NCBI GenBank assembly: GCA_963732765.1
Contig: CAVTAS010000008.1
Coordinates: forward strand, 372,001 to 436,000
From: JANYHF01 sp963732765
GTDB lineage: Bacteria; Pseudomonadota; Alphaproteobacteria; Rhizobiales; Hyphomicrobiaceae
Direction of reading: 5' to 3'
Length of the DNA: 64,000 nucleotides
Part shown: in pieces, positions 34,829 to 43,738 of the stretch
How positions within the stretch are numbered: position 1 is the stretch's first letter
How the letters are laid out: each line of letters begins with the position of its first letter
Made by a program: the position numbers and the translations under genes
The notes under the pieces: generated by a model
Databases searched by the model: none
What the model saw: only the letters and a program-made list of their open reading frames with translations
Told to the model about the DNA's origin: nothing

Positions 34829-36203
34829 TCAATACCGCTCGAACCCCCGCTTCAACTCCCAGTCCGTAATCCGCCGGTCATACTCGAACTGCTCCCAATC
34901 GCCGGTGTGGGCGTAGTGCTCGATGACGTCGGCGCCGAAGGCTTCCTTCAGCATGGCCGAGCCGCGCAGGTTCACGAGCGCCTCGCGCAGCGTCTTGGGG
35001 ATCTCGCGCACGTTGCCGGTCGCCGAGTAGGCGTCGCCAGAGAACACTGGTTCCAACTCCAGCTTCTCCTCGATGCCGCGCAATCCAGCCGCCAGCAGCG
35101 CCGCGAAGGCCAGGTACGGGTTGAGGTCCGCCCCGCCGATGCGGCATTCGACGCGGATCGCCTTGGTGCCCTCGCCGCACAGGCGGAAGCCGGCGGTGCG
35201 GTTGTCGAAGCTCCAGATCGAGCGCGTCGGGGCGAAGGTGCCGACCATGAAGCGCTTGTAGGAGTTGATGTAGGGGGCAAGGAAATAGGTCAGCTCGCGC
35301 GAGTATTTCAGCTGCCCGGCCATGAACTGGCGCATCAGCTCGCTCATGCCGTGGTCGGCCGCGGGATCGAGGAAGTGTCGGCGTGCCGTCCTTGCCCCAC
35401 AGCGACATATGGATGTGGGCGGAATTTCCGGCTTGGCCGTAATTCCACTTCGACATAAAGGTGACGGCCTTACCCTGTAGATGCGCCATCTCCTTGATGC
35501 CGTTTTTCATGATGACGTGGCGGTCAGCCATCTCCAGAATATCGGAATAGCGAACGTTGATTTCTTCCTGCCCCGGTCCCCACTCGCCCTTGGAATTCTC
35601 GATCGGGATGCCCGCCCCCATCAGCCCATTGCGGATCGCCCGCATGAACGGCTCTTCCTTGGTGGTGCCGAGGATGGAGTAGTCCTGGATGTATTCGCTG
35701 TCGGTGAGGGCGTTCTTCCAATCCTTCTTCTGCATCGCCTCGTAGCTTTCGCCGAACAGGAAGAACTCCAGCTCCGAGGCGGCATTGGCGGTGAGGCCCA
35801 TGGCGGAGATGCGTTCGACCTGGCGCTTCAGGATGGCGCGGGGCGAATGCGGAACGTCTGCATGCGTATGATGGTCCTGGACGTCGCACAGCACCAGCGC
35901 GGTCGCTGGCAGCCAGGGGATGCGGCGCAGCGTACTCATCACCGGCTTCAGGACGAAGTCGCCGTAGCCTTGAGCCCAGCTCGCGGCCTTGTAGCCGGGC
36001 ACAGGCTCCATATCGATGTCGAGCGCGAGCAGATAATTGCAGGCATGCGTTTCCTCGTGGGCACCGTCGACGAAGAAGCGGGCGGTGAAGCGTTTGCCCG
36101 TGAGGCGCCCCTGCAGGTCGGTGAAGCAGACTAGCACGGTGTCGATGTCGCCGGAATTCGTCAGTGTGCGCAGTTCGTCGAGGGTAAGCATGCCTGGGTT
36201 CAT
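34829..36203 (-). pseudogene. Glutamine synthetase-like (gamma-glutamylamine synthetase/PuuA type), frameshifted
   Basis: The restored protein is 457 residues with the GS beta-grasp and catalytic domains. It has ASELEFFLF and GEWGPGQEEINVRYSDILEMADRHVIMKNGIKEMA, KWNYGQAGNSAHIHMSLWG, FLAPYINSYKRF...APTRSIWSFDNRTAGFR and ECRIGGADLNPYLAFAA. It belongs to the GS branch that glutamylates amines such as putrescine or ethanolamine rather than ammonia. The frame breaks near 35375. Removing one base joins DGTPT to FLDPAADHGMSELMRQF. The adjacent permease and dehydrogenases fit an amine-degradation set. Confidence 0.85.
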
Positions 36204-36257
36204 TATGCGTAGGACCGTGGTTGTTGGTGGGGATCGAACGGGGAATTAAATGGGGAC

Positions 36258-36355
36258 AAATTAAACGGGGACAGTTTACTTATATCGCCAATAGTAGCTC
36301 ACAGTATAGTTCGCGCTTCTAAGGGCGATATAAGTAAACTGTCCCCGTTTAATTT
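36258..36355. mobile_element. MITE-like element with 32-bp perfect inverted repeats
   Basis: Arms 36258-36289 and 36324-36355 are exact reverse complements of 32 bases around a 34-base centre. The arms contain AAACGGGGACAGTTTAC, a sequence type found at ends of elements mobilised by REP-associated (Y1/IS200-like) transposases. A partial extra copy of the outer part (AATTAAATGGGGACA) lies at 36244-36257. There is no coding capacity. It lies between the permease end and the glutamine synthetase start region. Confidence 0.75.
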
Positions 36356-36451
36356 CGGAGCAAGCGGCTGCCCCTCACCTGTCGCTGATTCCGTCGCGCT
36401 GGCGCGCTCCGGGCGACATCCTCTCCCCCGCCAAAGGCGGGGGAGAGGATT
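36356..36451 (-). repeat. Dispersed palindromic repeat, copy B
   Basis: This is the reverse complement of copy A and C: CGGAGCAAGCGGCTGCCCCTC...CGACATCCTCTCCCCC, with a 13-base CCTCTCCCCCGCC/GGCGGGGGAGAGG hairpin at 36420-36448. It directly abuts the MITE and ends a few bases before the permease stop codon, so it forms the 3' end of that transcript. Confidence 0.8.
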
Positions 36452-36456
36452 AGACC

Positions 36457-38127
36457 TCAGCCCTTGGCCAGTGCGGCCTCGGCGGCGGCGATTTCGGCCT
36501 GGCGCTTCTTGATCGCGGCCTCGCCGATCGGCGGACCCTGGAAGCGGCGGTTCTCGATGGCGAACCACAGCACCAGAAGGATGATCACGAAGCCCAGTGA
36601 GTAGACCCACAGGCCTGGCACGTAGGACGTGGTCGCTGTCGCCGGGATCGACGGCACGAACGCATGACCAGCGATTGTCACGGCGATGGTTCCCAGCAGT
36701 ACGATGAACGCGAACACGCGCGACAGCAGCCCCAGCCGGAAAGCGCCAAATTTGGTCCAGCTGTTGCCCTCTGCGAACATGCCGGCGATGACCGGCATGC
36801 CGTAGGAGATGTAGAGATACATGGCGCAGCCGGTCGACAGGGCAGCGAAGGCGTTGAGCGGTGTGGTGATGACCACCAGCAGCCACGACACCAGGGCGGT
36901 GAACCAGATGGCCCAGACCGGCGTGCGGTAGGTGGGGCTGACCGAGGCCAGCAGCTTGGAGGCCGGGAGGCCGCCATCACGCGCGAAAGCGTAGATCATG
37001 CGCGAGGTGGAGGTGACGGCCGCCAGCGCGCACAGGAAGTTGGCGATGATGATGCCAATCGCCATCAGCTTGCCGAGGAAGCTCGGCATGATCAGCGTAT
37101 TGAACAGCACCGTGAACGATGACCAGCCGAGCACGGCCATGTCGGCCGGGGAAGGACCGCCGGGGATCTTGGCGAGGTTCGCCATGACTTCGGCCGACAG
37201 CGCCGTCTGCTTGGGATCGGCTGCGAGCACTTTGTAGACTGCCGGCAGCGCCATGACCATTGCGGTGGCCATGACAAAGCCGAACAGCAGCGACCAGAAC
37301 ACGCTGTGCAGCATGCCCTTATGAACTGTGTTGCGGGCATCGACGGTCTCCTCGGAAGTATGGGCCGAAGCGTCGAATCCGGTGATTGTGAACAGTGGAT
37401 AAAGTGAGGCCATCAGGATCGGCATCATCAGGCCGAACGCCGGATAGGCCGGAGCCACGCCGGCGCCGGCATCGCCGGTCTTGTCAGCGAGTTCGAAGGC
37501 CTGTCCCAGGTTCCAACTCGGCACCGACATCAGCAGCATGACGATCAGCACCACCGTGACGGCCAGGATGAGATAGCCGGCGAAGTCGGTGAGCAGCGTC
37601 GTCAGCCGAATGCCAAAATGGTTCAGCAAGGCCTGCGCCGCCGTGATGCCGGCGATCCACATGAACTGCGTGTAGACGGTCCATCCCGACACGTCCCAGC
37701 CGAGCATGCCGGCAAAGAACAGGTCACGGATGAAGCCGTAGAGAATGACGTTCACGGCCGGAATGACGAACAACAGGCCGAGCAGGTTCGTGTAGGCCGT
37801 GGCCCAGCCCCAGAAGCGGCCGCCCAGGATCGAGGACCAGTGATAGAGGCTGCCTGCGGTCGGATAGGCCGAGGCGATCTGGCCGAGGCTGGCGGCCACG
37901 ATGAGCGCGTAGATGCCGCCCAATACCCAGCCTATGGTTGCACCCCAGGGCCCGGCCGTCGACATCGCGATCGGGAACGAGGCGAGCCCGCCCGAGATGA
38001 TGCAAATGATCGAGAACGAGATCGCGAAACTCTGGAACGGCCCCATGCGGCGGGACAGCTCCTGGGCGTAGCCCATCTCGTGGAGGCCCTTTACGTCCTC
38101 CGAAGTGTTGTGGTCGATAGAACTCAT
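36457..38127 (-). CDS. APC-superfamily amino acid/amine permease
   Basis: The 556-residue inner-membrane protein has about 12 hydrophobic segments. The start MGPFQSFAISFSIICIISGGLASFPIAMSTAGPWGATIGW and ASAYPTAGSLYHWSSILGG are characteristic of the APC family branch of GABA/choline/amine permeases. It would import the substrate for the neighbouring GS-like and dehydrogenase genes. The start is followed by 164 bases to the next gene, with no obvious operator seen. Confidence 0.9.
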   Translation of the reverse strand: MSSIDHNTSEDVKGLHEMGYAQELSRRMGPFQSFAISFSIICIISGGLASFPIAMSTAGPWGATIGWVLGGIYALIVAASLGQIASAYPTAGSLYHWSSILGGRFWGWATAYTNLLGLLFVIPAVNVILYGFIRDLFFAGMLGWDVSGWTVYTQFMWIAGITAAQALLNHFGIRLTTLLTDFAGYLILAVTVVLIVMLLMSVPSWNLGQAFELADKTGDAGAGVAPAYPAFGLMMPILMASLYPLFTITGFDASAHTSEETVDARNTVHKGMLHSVFWSLLFGFVMATAMVMALPAVYKVLAADPKQTALSAEVMANLAKIPGGPSPADMAVLGWSSFTVLFNTLIMPSFLGKLMAIGIIIANFLCALAAVTSTSRMIYAFARDGGLPASKLLASVSPTYRTPVWAIWFTALVSWLLVVITTPLNAFAALSTGCAMYLYISYGMPVIAGMFAEGNSWTKFGAFRLGLLSRVFAFIVLLGTIAVTIAGHAFVPSIPATATTSYVPGLWVYSLGFVIILLVLWFAIENRRFQGPPIGEAAIKKRQAEIAAAEAALAKG

Positions 38128-38291
38128 CGTAGTCCCCCTCGGGATTTGTCGTGATGTAACCGGATCGAAGCGGGCGCAAGACGCGCCGCTCCCGGCCGCG
38201 AGCTGGCATTTACGCCAAACCCCGCGTCGTGATCACATTCGACACCTCTTGCGCAGGGCTTGTCAAACTAAAGGCGCAATTGCTGCGGGTG

Positions 38292-39146
38292 TCAGCCCAG
38301 CATCAACAGCTGGCTAATCAGCGTCTCGGGTCCATGCTGCGCCGCAGCATCGGCAAAGTACTTGTGGATTGCCACCGCGACAGCGTCAGGTTCATCGGTT
38401 GCCGCAGCAAAATCGGCGTAGTAGCCTAAGTCCTTGGCAGCGTTGGCTAGCGAGAAGACATAACCGTCGAAATCGCCCTTCAGGGCCGGCGCCATGATGC
38501 GCTCCAGAGAGCCTGAGCGCGCAGCGCCCGCCATCATGATGGCGTAGAGCTTTTCCCAGTCGAGGTTCTGGCTGCGGGCCACGCGATAGGCTTCCAGTAC
38601 CAGCGCGCACTGGCCCACGGCCACCATGTTGTTCAAAAGCTTGGCCCGATGTCCCGCGCCGGGCGGGCCCATGTGCTCCACCACGCGCGAGGTCGCCTCG
38701 AGCCACGGTTTCACGCGGGCGAAATCGGCGTCGGTGGCGCCAACCATGGAGGCAAGTTCGCCCCTGGCGGCATGCTGCGGCCCGCCGCCCACGGGAGCGT
38801 CCGCCCAGCCGATCCTGCTGGTGGCAAGCTCGGCGGCGAGGCGCACGGTGGATTCCGGTATCGAAGTGCCGGTGTCCACGACGATCTGGCCGGAGGCCAG
38901 CGCGGGGCCGATGGCGGCGAGCGTGCTCTCGACTTGCGGCGTTCCGTTCAAGCAGAGGAAAATCGCGTCCTGCCCAGCGGCGAGATAGGCAAGCGATGAG
39001 GCCTCGCGGGCGCCTTTGGAGACCAGATCGTCGATTGGCGCGCGGTTACGGTGTGCAATGACAGTGAGGCGATGCCCGGCCTGCATGAGGCGCGAGGCCA
39101 TGCCGTGGCCCATGTGGCCGGCGCCGATGAAGCCGATGTTGGACAT
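38292..39146 (-). CDS. NAD(P)-dependent beta-hydroxyacid dehydrogenase (3-hydroxyisobutyrate dehydrogenase family)
   Basis: The 284-residue protein has a Rossmann motif IGFIGAGHMGHGMASRLMQAG at the N-terminus, DAPVGGGPQHAARGELASMVGA (substrate-binding loop) and the catalytic-type lysine in GHRAKLLNNMVAVGQ. Members reduce or oxidise short beta-hydroxyacids or tartronate semialdehyde. The IS701 element begins about 205 bases upstream of its start codon and may influence its promoter. The substrate is not predictable. Confidence 0.88.
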   Translation of the reverse strand: MSNIGFIGAGHMGHGMASRLMQAGHRLTVIAHRNRAPIDDLVSKGAREASSLAYLAAGQDAIFLCLNGTPQVESTLAAIGPALASGQIVVDTGTSIPESTVRLAAELATSRIGWADAPVGGGPQHAARGELASMVGATDADFARVKPWLEATSRVVEHMGPPGAGHRAKLLNNMVAVGQCALVLEAYRVARSQNLDWEKLYAIMMAGAARSGSLERIMAPALKGDFDGYVFSLANAAKDLGYYADFAAATDEPDAVAVAIHKYFADAAAQHGPETLISQLLMLG

Positions 39147-39351
39147 GGGGACTCCGTTTGGGTCAAGACACTCACGAACGGTGAGTTATGCCGTCGTACG
39201 AAAGTTTCTACCCGCTTCCCGGAGTTTGGCGCGCCACTTTGCGCGACAAACGTCCGGGATCTTTACAAGCTGCGGCTCCAGAACAAATGGTGCGGCTACC
39301 GTGGAAACAGGTCGCCGGGTTGGGCCCTCAATCCCATGCGCCAGTTACTCC

Positions 39352-40804
39352 TACTGCGTTACAATCTCCGCCGTGCTGATCTTCCCGCGAGGGATTGGGT
39401 GCAGCAGGGGCAGCGCGACAGCGTCATCGCCAACCCCACGATCAGGCGTTTGCGGATGGTTCGGAGGGAATCGGCGACCTGGCGTTCAGGCCGCAAGGGC
39501 GGCGCCGCGGGGTCGATAACCTTGGGGAAGGGCAAATTCCTTGCCGATAGTTTGGGTGCCTGGAGTTGAGGGGGAAAAGGCCTCCCGTTCGGAGATAAGG
39601 AATCCATAGGCCGCGATACAGAGCGTTGCGTGATGATGGAACCCCCGCCACCCTCGACCCTCGAAGTGTCCCAATCCGACCTCCTGCTTCAACTCCAGAT
39701 AATCACGCTCGATGCGCCAGCGAAGCTTTACAATATCGACCAATGTATCGAACGCCATTGCCTCGGGAACCGTCGATAACCAATACTTCGTTGGCTTCTC
39801 TTCGCCCTCGGGCCATTCGATCAATAGCCATTCGTCGGCCCGGCCTGTGACGCCCTTGACGCCGCCATGCGCCACGCGAACCCGCGTACGGGCGAACCGG
39901 CCTGAGAGCGGCGTGTTCGTACCATCGCGCCATGTGATGCTGCGCCACGCCGTTTCCGGCAAGCTGAGGGCAATCTCCTCGAACGAGCCGCGCTTGGGCG
40001 CAGCGCCCGTGGTCGCTGCAATCGCCGCGCCGCCAACGCCAACCGCATAGGTCAAGTTCAAACGGCTGATGCCGTCCCGTAGATCCGTATCAACACCATA
40101 GCCGGCGTCGATCAACACGACACCGCGCGGCAATCCGGCTTCACAGGCCCATCGCAGTTGCTCCAAGGCGATCTGCGGCTTGGTCTGGAATGTTATCTCT
40201 TCAGGCACGCCCGCTGTTCTGCGGCGATCGCTATCTTCGGCCCAAGTCTTAGGCAAATACAGCTGATAGGCCACCGGCAAACTGGCGTGATGATTGGCAA
40301 CCGATAACGACACCGCGACCTGACAGTTTTCCTGCTTGCCCAATTGGCCACAATACTGGCGCGCGACCCCGACCGAATGCCGGCCATGCTTGGGCATCCC
40401 GGTGTCATCGATAATCCAGGCCTCGACCGCGCCGTGCCGCTCGATCTGCGGCAGCACCAGTTCGCGCACCTTGGCCAGCACCCTGTCGTCCGACCAGTTG
40501 CCCGCGCCCACAAAGTGCAGCAGCGACTGGTGTTGCGCTGCCACGCGCTCCGGCGCCGTCACGGCGGCCATCGGCTCCACGCTCTTGCGCTTCACCGGAA
40601 GCAACAGGCCGCTGCAATAGTCCTTGAGCGGACCGATCCGCGCCGCGTGACCGATCACGCTGGAAATCTCGTTGAGATAGGCCTCAAATCTCTCTGCGCT
40701 GCTGTCACAGTGCCGCCGATCCATGCTAGCCTCCCAGCAAATGAATCGGCACCATCGCAAAGTCTCAGCCGTTCGCGATGGTGGCAAAGTGACTCAGTAC
40801 GACT
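39352..40804. mobile_element. IS701-type insertion sequence (approximate limits)
   Basis: The transposase gene is 39359-40724. Weak inverted ends can be aligned (TACTGCGTTAC at 39352 against TACTGAGTCAC read inward from 40799, about 12 of 18 positions). The 9-mer AGTTACTCC occurs at both 39343-39351 and 40805-40813 in the same direction, which could be a target duplication or chance. A CACCATCGC/GCGATGGTG hairpin lies in the right end at 40750-40783. The limits are tentative. Confidence 0.6.
39359..40724 (-). pseudogene. IS701-family transposase, C-terminal frameshift
   Basis: The 454-residue restored transposase has the DDE RNase-H fold of IS701. WIIDDTGMPKHGRHSVGVARQYCGQLGKQENCQVAVSLS carries the first Asp region, GVVLIDAGYGVDTDLRDGI the second, and RWRIERDYLELKQEVGLGHFEGR the Glu. 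The start is ATG 40724. As read, the frame stops early after YRPRGAALAA. Removing one base near 39500 continues it as RPERQVADSLRTIRKRLIVGLAMTLSRCPCC, the normal C-terminus. The IS lies between the metabolic genes and the sulfide island. Confidence 0.9.
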
Positions 40805-40946
40805 AGTTACTCCAGCGGTGTTGAATTGTGGTATGTGACAATTTGATCATTCATGCCTAATTGACACATCGCAGTTCTGGCGATCTTCCAAGAGACAACA
40901 TTGATTTTGGTAAAACAATACGGTGTAGTTGAGTTGTGTTGGCAAG

Positions 40947-42248
40947 TCACTTACTGGTCGTGGTTGCCTTGAGTTTCTCGATGCCGAGCGTCTTCATCAC
41001 ATACTTCTCGTACAGCGGTTCGCTGGTGCCGGATCTCACTTTGTTGAGGAAGTATTTTTCGAACGCTACCTTGGCCAAGTGCACCCAATAGCCTTGCCCG
41101 GACCAGTTGACATTGCGCGGCGGGATCTGCGGCTGGGCGACGAAGGCGACGCCACTGTCGCCGAAGTCGGCGAGACAGACGGCATTCCATGTCGCCTCGG
41201 TCTTAGGCTCCTTGCCGGCAATCAGGTCACGGATGTTGTGGGCCGTCGCCGTGACCATGGATTCGATCATGAAGCCGGTCTTTGGCACTCCGACCGGCAC
41301 CGGCGTTGGTTCATAGGGTGGGATCGCAACGCACACGCCGACCGAGAAGATATTCTTGTATTTGGGGTTGCGCTGCTGCTTGTCGATCAGCACAAAGCCG
41401 CGCGGGTTGGTAAGCCCATCGATCCACTTGCCGTCGTCGCCCTTGAGGCAATCGACGCCGCGGAAGGCGGGAATGAACATCGAGACCTTCGCCGGCAGCT
41501 TGTGCTGCTTCTTGGGCGCGCCATCCTCGCCAACCTCGGTGATCTCGACAGCTTCCTTGGTGACGCGATCCACCTTGGCGTTGGTGACCCATTTGATGTC
41601 GCGATCGCGCATCGCGCTTTCCAGCAGCGTCTTGGTATCGCCGACGCCGCCCAGGCCCAGATGGCCGATATACGGCTCGGACGTGACGAAGGTCATCGGC
41701 ACCTTGTCGCGGATCTTGCGTTTCCTGAGGTCGGCCGAGGCGAGCATGGCGAACTCGTAAGCCGGGCCAAAGCAGGAGGCTCCCTGCACGGCGCCGATCA
41801 CCAGCGGTCCGGGATTGCGGCAGAACTCCTCCCATCTGGCTGCAGCAGTCGTGGCGTGCCCGACATCGCAGATCGAACTGGTGTTGGCCTCGGGGCCCAG
41901 CCCTTCGATCTCGTCGAAGGCGAGCCGCGGACCGGTGGCGATGACGAGATAGTCGTAGGCCACGCGCGAGCCATCGTGCAGCACAACGATATTCTCGCTC
42001 GGCCGCACCTGTTTTGCCCCGGCGGCCGAAAAGGCGATACCCAGCTTGTCGAACACCTTGGGCAGGTGCACCTGCACATCCTCGGGTTTGCGCCAATTGA
42101 CGGCGACCCACGGATTGGAGGGAACGAACTGAAACCACTCGCTATTGTTGACAACGGTGATCTCGGCGGATTTGCCAAGCAGCTCGCGCAATTCGAACGC
42201 CATCGGAACGCCGCCGATGCCGGCACCCAGAACAGTTATTCTTGCCAT
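40947..42248 (-). CDS. sqr: Sulfide:quinone oxidoreductase
   Basis: The about 433-residue flavoprotein oxidises sulfide at the membrane and passes electrons to quinone, producing persulfide or polysulfide. The FAD motif is ITVLGAGIGGVPMAFEL (residues 4-20). The three redox cysteines are visible as Cys127, Cys159 (GASCFGPAYEF) and Cys306 (VGVCVAIPPYEPTPVPVGVPKTGFM). The start at ATG 42248 (or GTG 42251) is 46 bases after the ArsR-type repressor, so the two are cotranscribed. This is the first enzyme of the sulfide island. Confidence 0.92.
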   Translation of the reverse strand: MARITVLGAGIGGVPMAFELRELLGKSAEITVVNNSEWFQFVPSNPWVAVNWRKPEDVQVHLPKVFDKLGIAFSAAGAKQVRPSENIVVLHDGSRVAYDYLVIATGPRLAFDEIEGLGPEANTSSICDVGHATTAAARWEEFCRNPGPLVIGAVQGASCFGPAYEFAMLASADLRKRKIRDKVPMTFVTSEPYIGHLGLGGVGDTKTLLESAMRDRDIKWVTNAKVDRVTKEAVEITEVGEDGAPKKQHKLPAKVSMFIPAFRGVDCLKGDDGKWIDGLTNPRGFVLIDKQQRNPKYKNIFSVGVCVAIPPYEPTPVPVGVPKTGFMIESMVTATAHNIRDLIAGKEPKTEATWNAVCLADFGDSGVAFVAQPQIPPRNVNWSGQGYWVHLAKVAFEKYFLNKVRSGTSEPLYEKYVMKTLGIEKLKATTTSK

Positions 42249-42293
42249 CACACTCTCCTACCGAAAGCTACGTGTCGAGACGCCCAACTGGCG

Positions 42294-42647
42294 TCACCGC
42301 GCGTCGAAGCGCCGCGGCTTGGCTCGCCTAGCCGCCTTCGCCGACTTTTGCGGTGCGCAAAACAAGTCGTACATGACCGCAAGCAATTGCTCGGCGCGCG
42401 GATCATGGATCGAGTAATAGATCGTCTGCGCCTCGCGGCGTGTCCTGACGATCCCGGCTTGACGTAATTTTGCCAGATGTTGCGACAGTGCGGATTGACT
42501 GAGGTCAACGACAGCAACCAGCGCCGAGACCGAATGTTCGCCGGTATGCAAAGCACAGAGAATGCGCAAGCGATGCGCATTGCCAAGCAACGACAACAAC
42601 TGCGCGGCTTCCTCGCTTCTCGATGTCAGCTCTTGAATATTCATCAT
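42294..42647 (-). CDS. ArsR-family persulfide-sensing repressor (BigR/SqrR type)
   Basis: The 117-residue winged-helix protein contains LGNAHRLRILCALHTGEHSV and LSQSALSQHLAKLRQAGIVRTRREAQTIYYSI, very close to BigR/SqrR. Cys31 and Cys97 (LFCAPQ) are 66 residues apart, the same spacing as the two cysteines that form the polysulfide bridge in SqrR (41 and 107). This strongly suggests it senses reactive sulfur and represses sqr and the divergent pump genes. A candidate operator lies at 42655-42668. Confidence 0.9.
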   Translation of the reverse strand: MMNIQELTSRSEEAAQLLSLLGNAHRLRILCALHTGEHSVSALVAVVDLSQSALSQHLAKLRQAGIVRTRREAQTIYYSIHDPRAEQLLAVMYDLFCAPQKSAKAARRAKPRRFDAR

Positions 42648-42654
42648 TGCTAAA

Positions 42655-42668
42655 TTAGATTGTTCTGA
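42655..42668. promoter_or_regulatory. Candidate BigR/SqrR operator
   Basis: TTAGA (42655-42659) and TCTGA (42664-42668) form an imperfect AT-rich dyad with a 4-base spacer, just upstream of the repressor start and 42 bases before the divergent pump start. BigR-type repressors bind AT-rich dyads containing TTAGA-type half sites. Confidence 0.45.
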
Positions 42669-42709
42669 TATTCATGTCAAGACTGGCGGCAAAAAAAGGG
42701 AGCACTGGC

Positions 42710-43738
42710 ATGGCGGTCGGACTGTTGGGGCGGACAGCCAGTCTTGCGTTCGTGCTGCTGGCATTGCCGTGCGCTGCCAGCATGCCGGTCGCCGCTGGCG
42801 AGTCGCCGGGGTGGACGGTGGCGGTGAGCGATACCGACGATCTGAAAGCGGTCTACGCGACCATCCGCAGCAAGGATCTGGTCGATGCGCGGGTCCGCAC
42901 GCCCGGAACCATCGCCAGCCTCAGCGTTGCCGAGGGCAAGCATGTCGAGGCGGGCGAAGTCATTGCAGTTGTGGTCGATGAAAAGATTGCGCTGAGACTG
43001 GGGGCGCTGGATGCCCAGATCGCCGCGCTGACCTCGGGCCAGCAGAAGGCGCGGACCGATCTCGATCGCGCCCAGACCTTGCGCAAACAGAATGTGATGC
43101 CGCAGGCCACCGTCGATCAGCTGTCGAGCGCCTTCGACACGGCTGCCAATGCATTGAAGTCGGCCAAGGCCGACCGGTTGGTGCTGGAAACACAGATCAA
43201 GGAGGGCGAAGTGAAGGCGCCCGCTAACGGGCGTGTGCTGCGTGTTCCGGTAACGGTCGGCAGCGTCATGATGCCGGGCGAGAGCATCGCCACGATTGCC
43301 GCCAACGACTATCTGGTGCGCCTGGAACTACCCGAGCGTCACGCGCGCTTCATCAAGGCTGGCGATCCGATCAGCCTTGGCGGGCGCGGTCTTGGGCCCA
43401 ACGATGCCGTCGCGGGCGCTGGCCACATCACGCTCGTGCATCCCGAACTGCTGGATGGTCGCGTGATTGCCGATGCCGAGGCTCCAGGGCTCGGCGACTA
43501 TTTCGTCGGCGAGCGGGCGCTGGTGTGGATCTCGGTCGGCAAGCGTGCGGCGATCATCATACCACAGAGCTTCGTCGTGAACCGCGGCGGCTACGATGTC
43601 GTCCGGCTGGCCGGCGCGCAAGGGTGGCCGCTCGAAATCGTCATTCAACTCGGACGTGAAAGTGTGCCGGCCGGCTCGCCGCCCATGGTCGAGGTGCTGA
43701 GCGGCCTGGCAGCCGGCGACCAACTGGTGCAGCCATGA
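42710..43738 (+). CDS. RND efflux periplasmic adaptor (membrane fusion protein)
   Basis: From ATG 42710 (GGGAG at 42698-42702) the protein is 342 residues with a signal peptide (FVLLALPCAASMPVAA). It has the HlyD/AcrA order: biotinyl-lipoyl half RVRTPGTIASLSVAEGKHVEAGEVIAVV, a helical hairpin (about 95-165), then the second lipoyl half VKAPANGRVLRVPVTVGSVMMPGE. It links the inner-membrane RND pump to an outer channel. A longer start at 42674 is less likely. It overlaps the pump gene by 4 bases and is divergent from the persulfide repressor. Confidence 0.88.
   Translation: MAVGLLGRTASLAFVLLALPCAASMPVAAGESPGWTVAVSDTDDLKAVYATIRSKDLVDARVRTPGTIASLSVAEGKHVEAGEVIAVVVDEKIALRLGALDAQIAALTSGQQKARTDLDRAQTLRKQNVMPQATVDQLSSAFDTAANALKSAKADRLVLETQIKEGEVKAPANGRVLRVPVTVGSVMMPGESIATIAANDYLVRLELPERHARFIKAGDPISLGGRGLGPNDAVAGAGHITLVHPELLDGRVIADAEAPGLGDYFVGERALVWISVGKRAAIIIPQSFVVNRGGYDVVRLAGAQGWPLEIVIQLGRESVPAGSPPMVEVLSGLAAGDQLVQP

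Noticed and set aside
40929..42467. 512-codon plus-strand frame
   Set aside because: Antisense to the sqr gene and the repressor, both of which have clear motifs.
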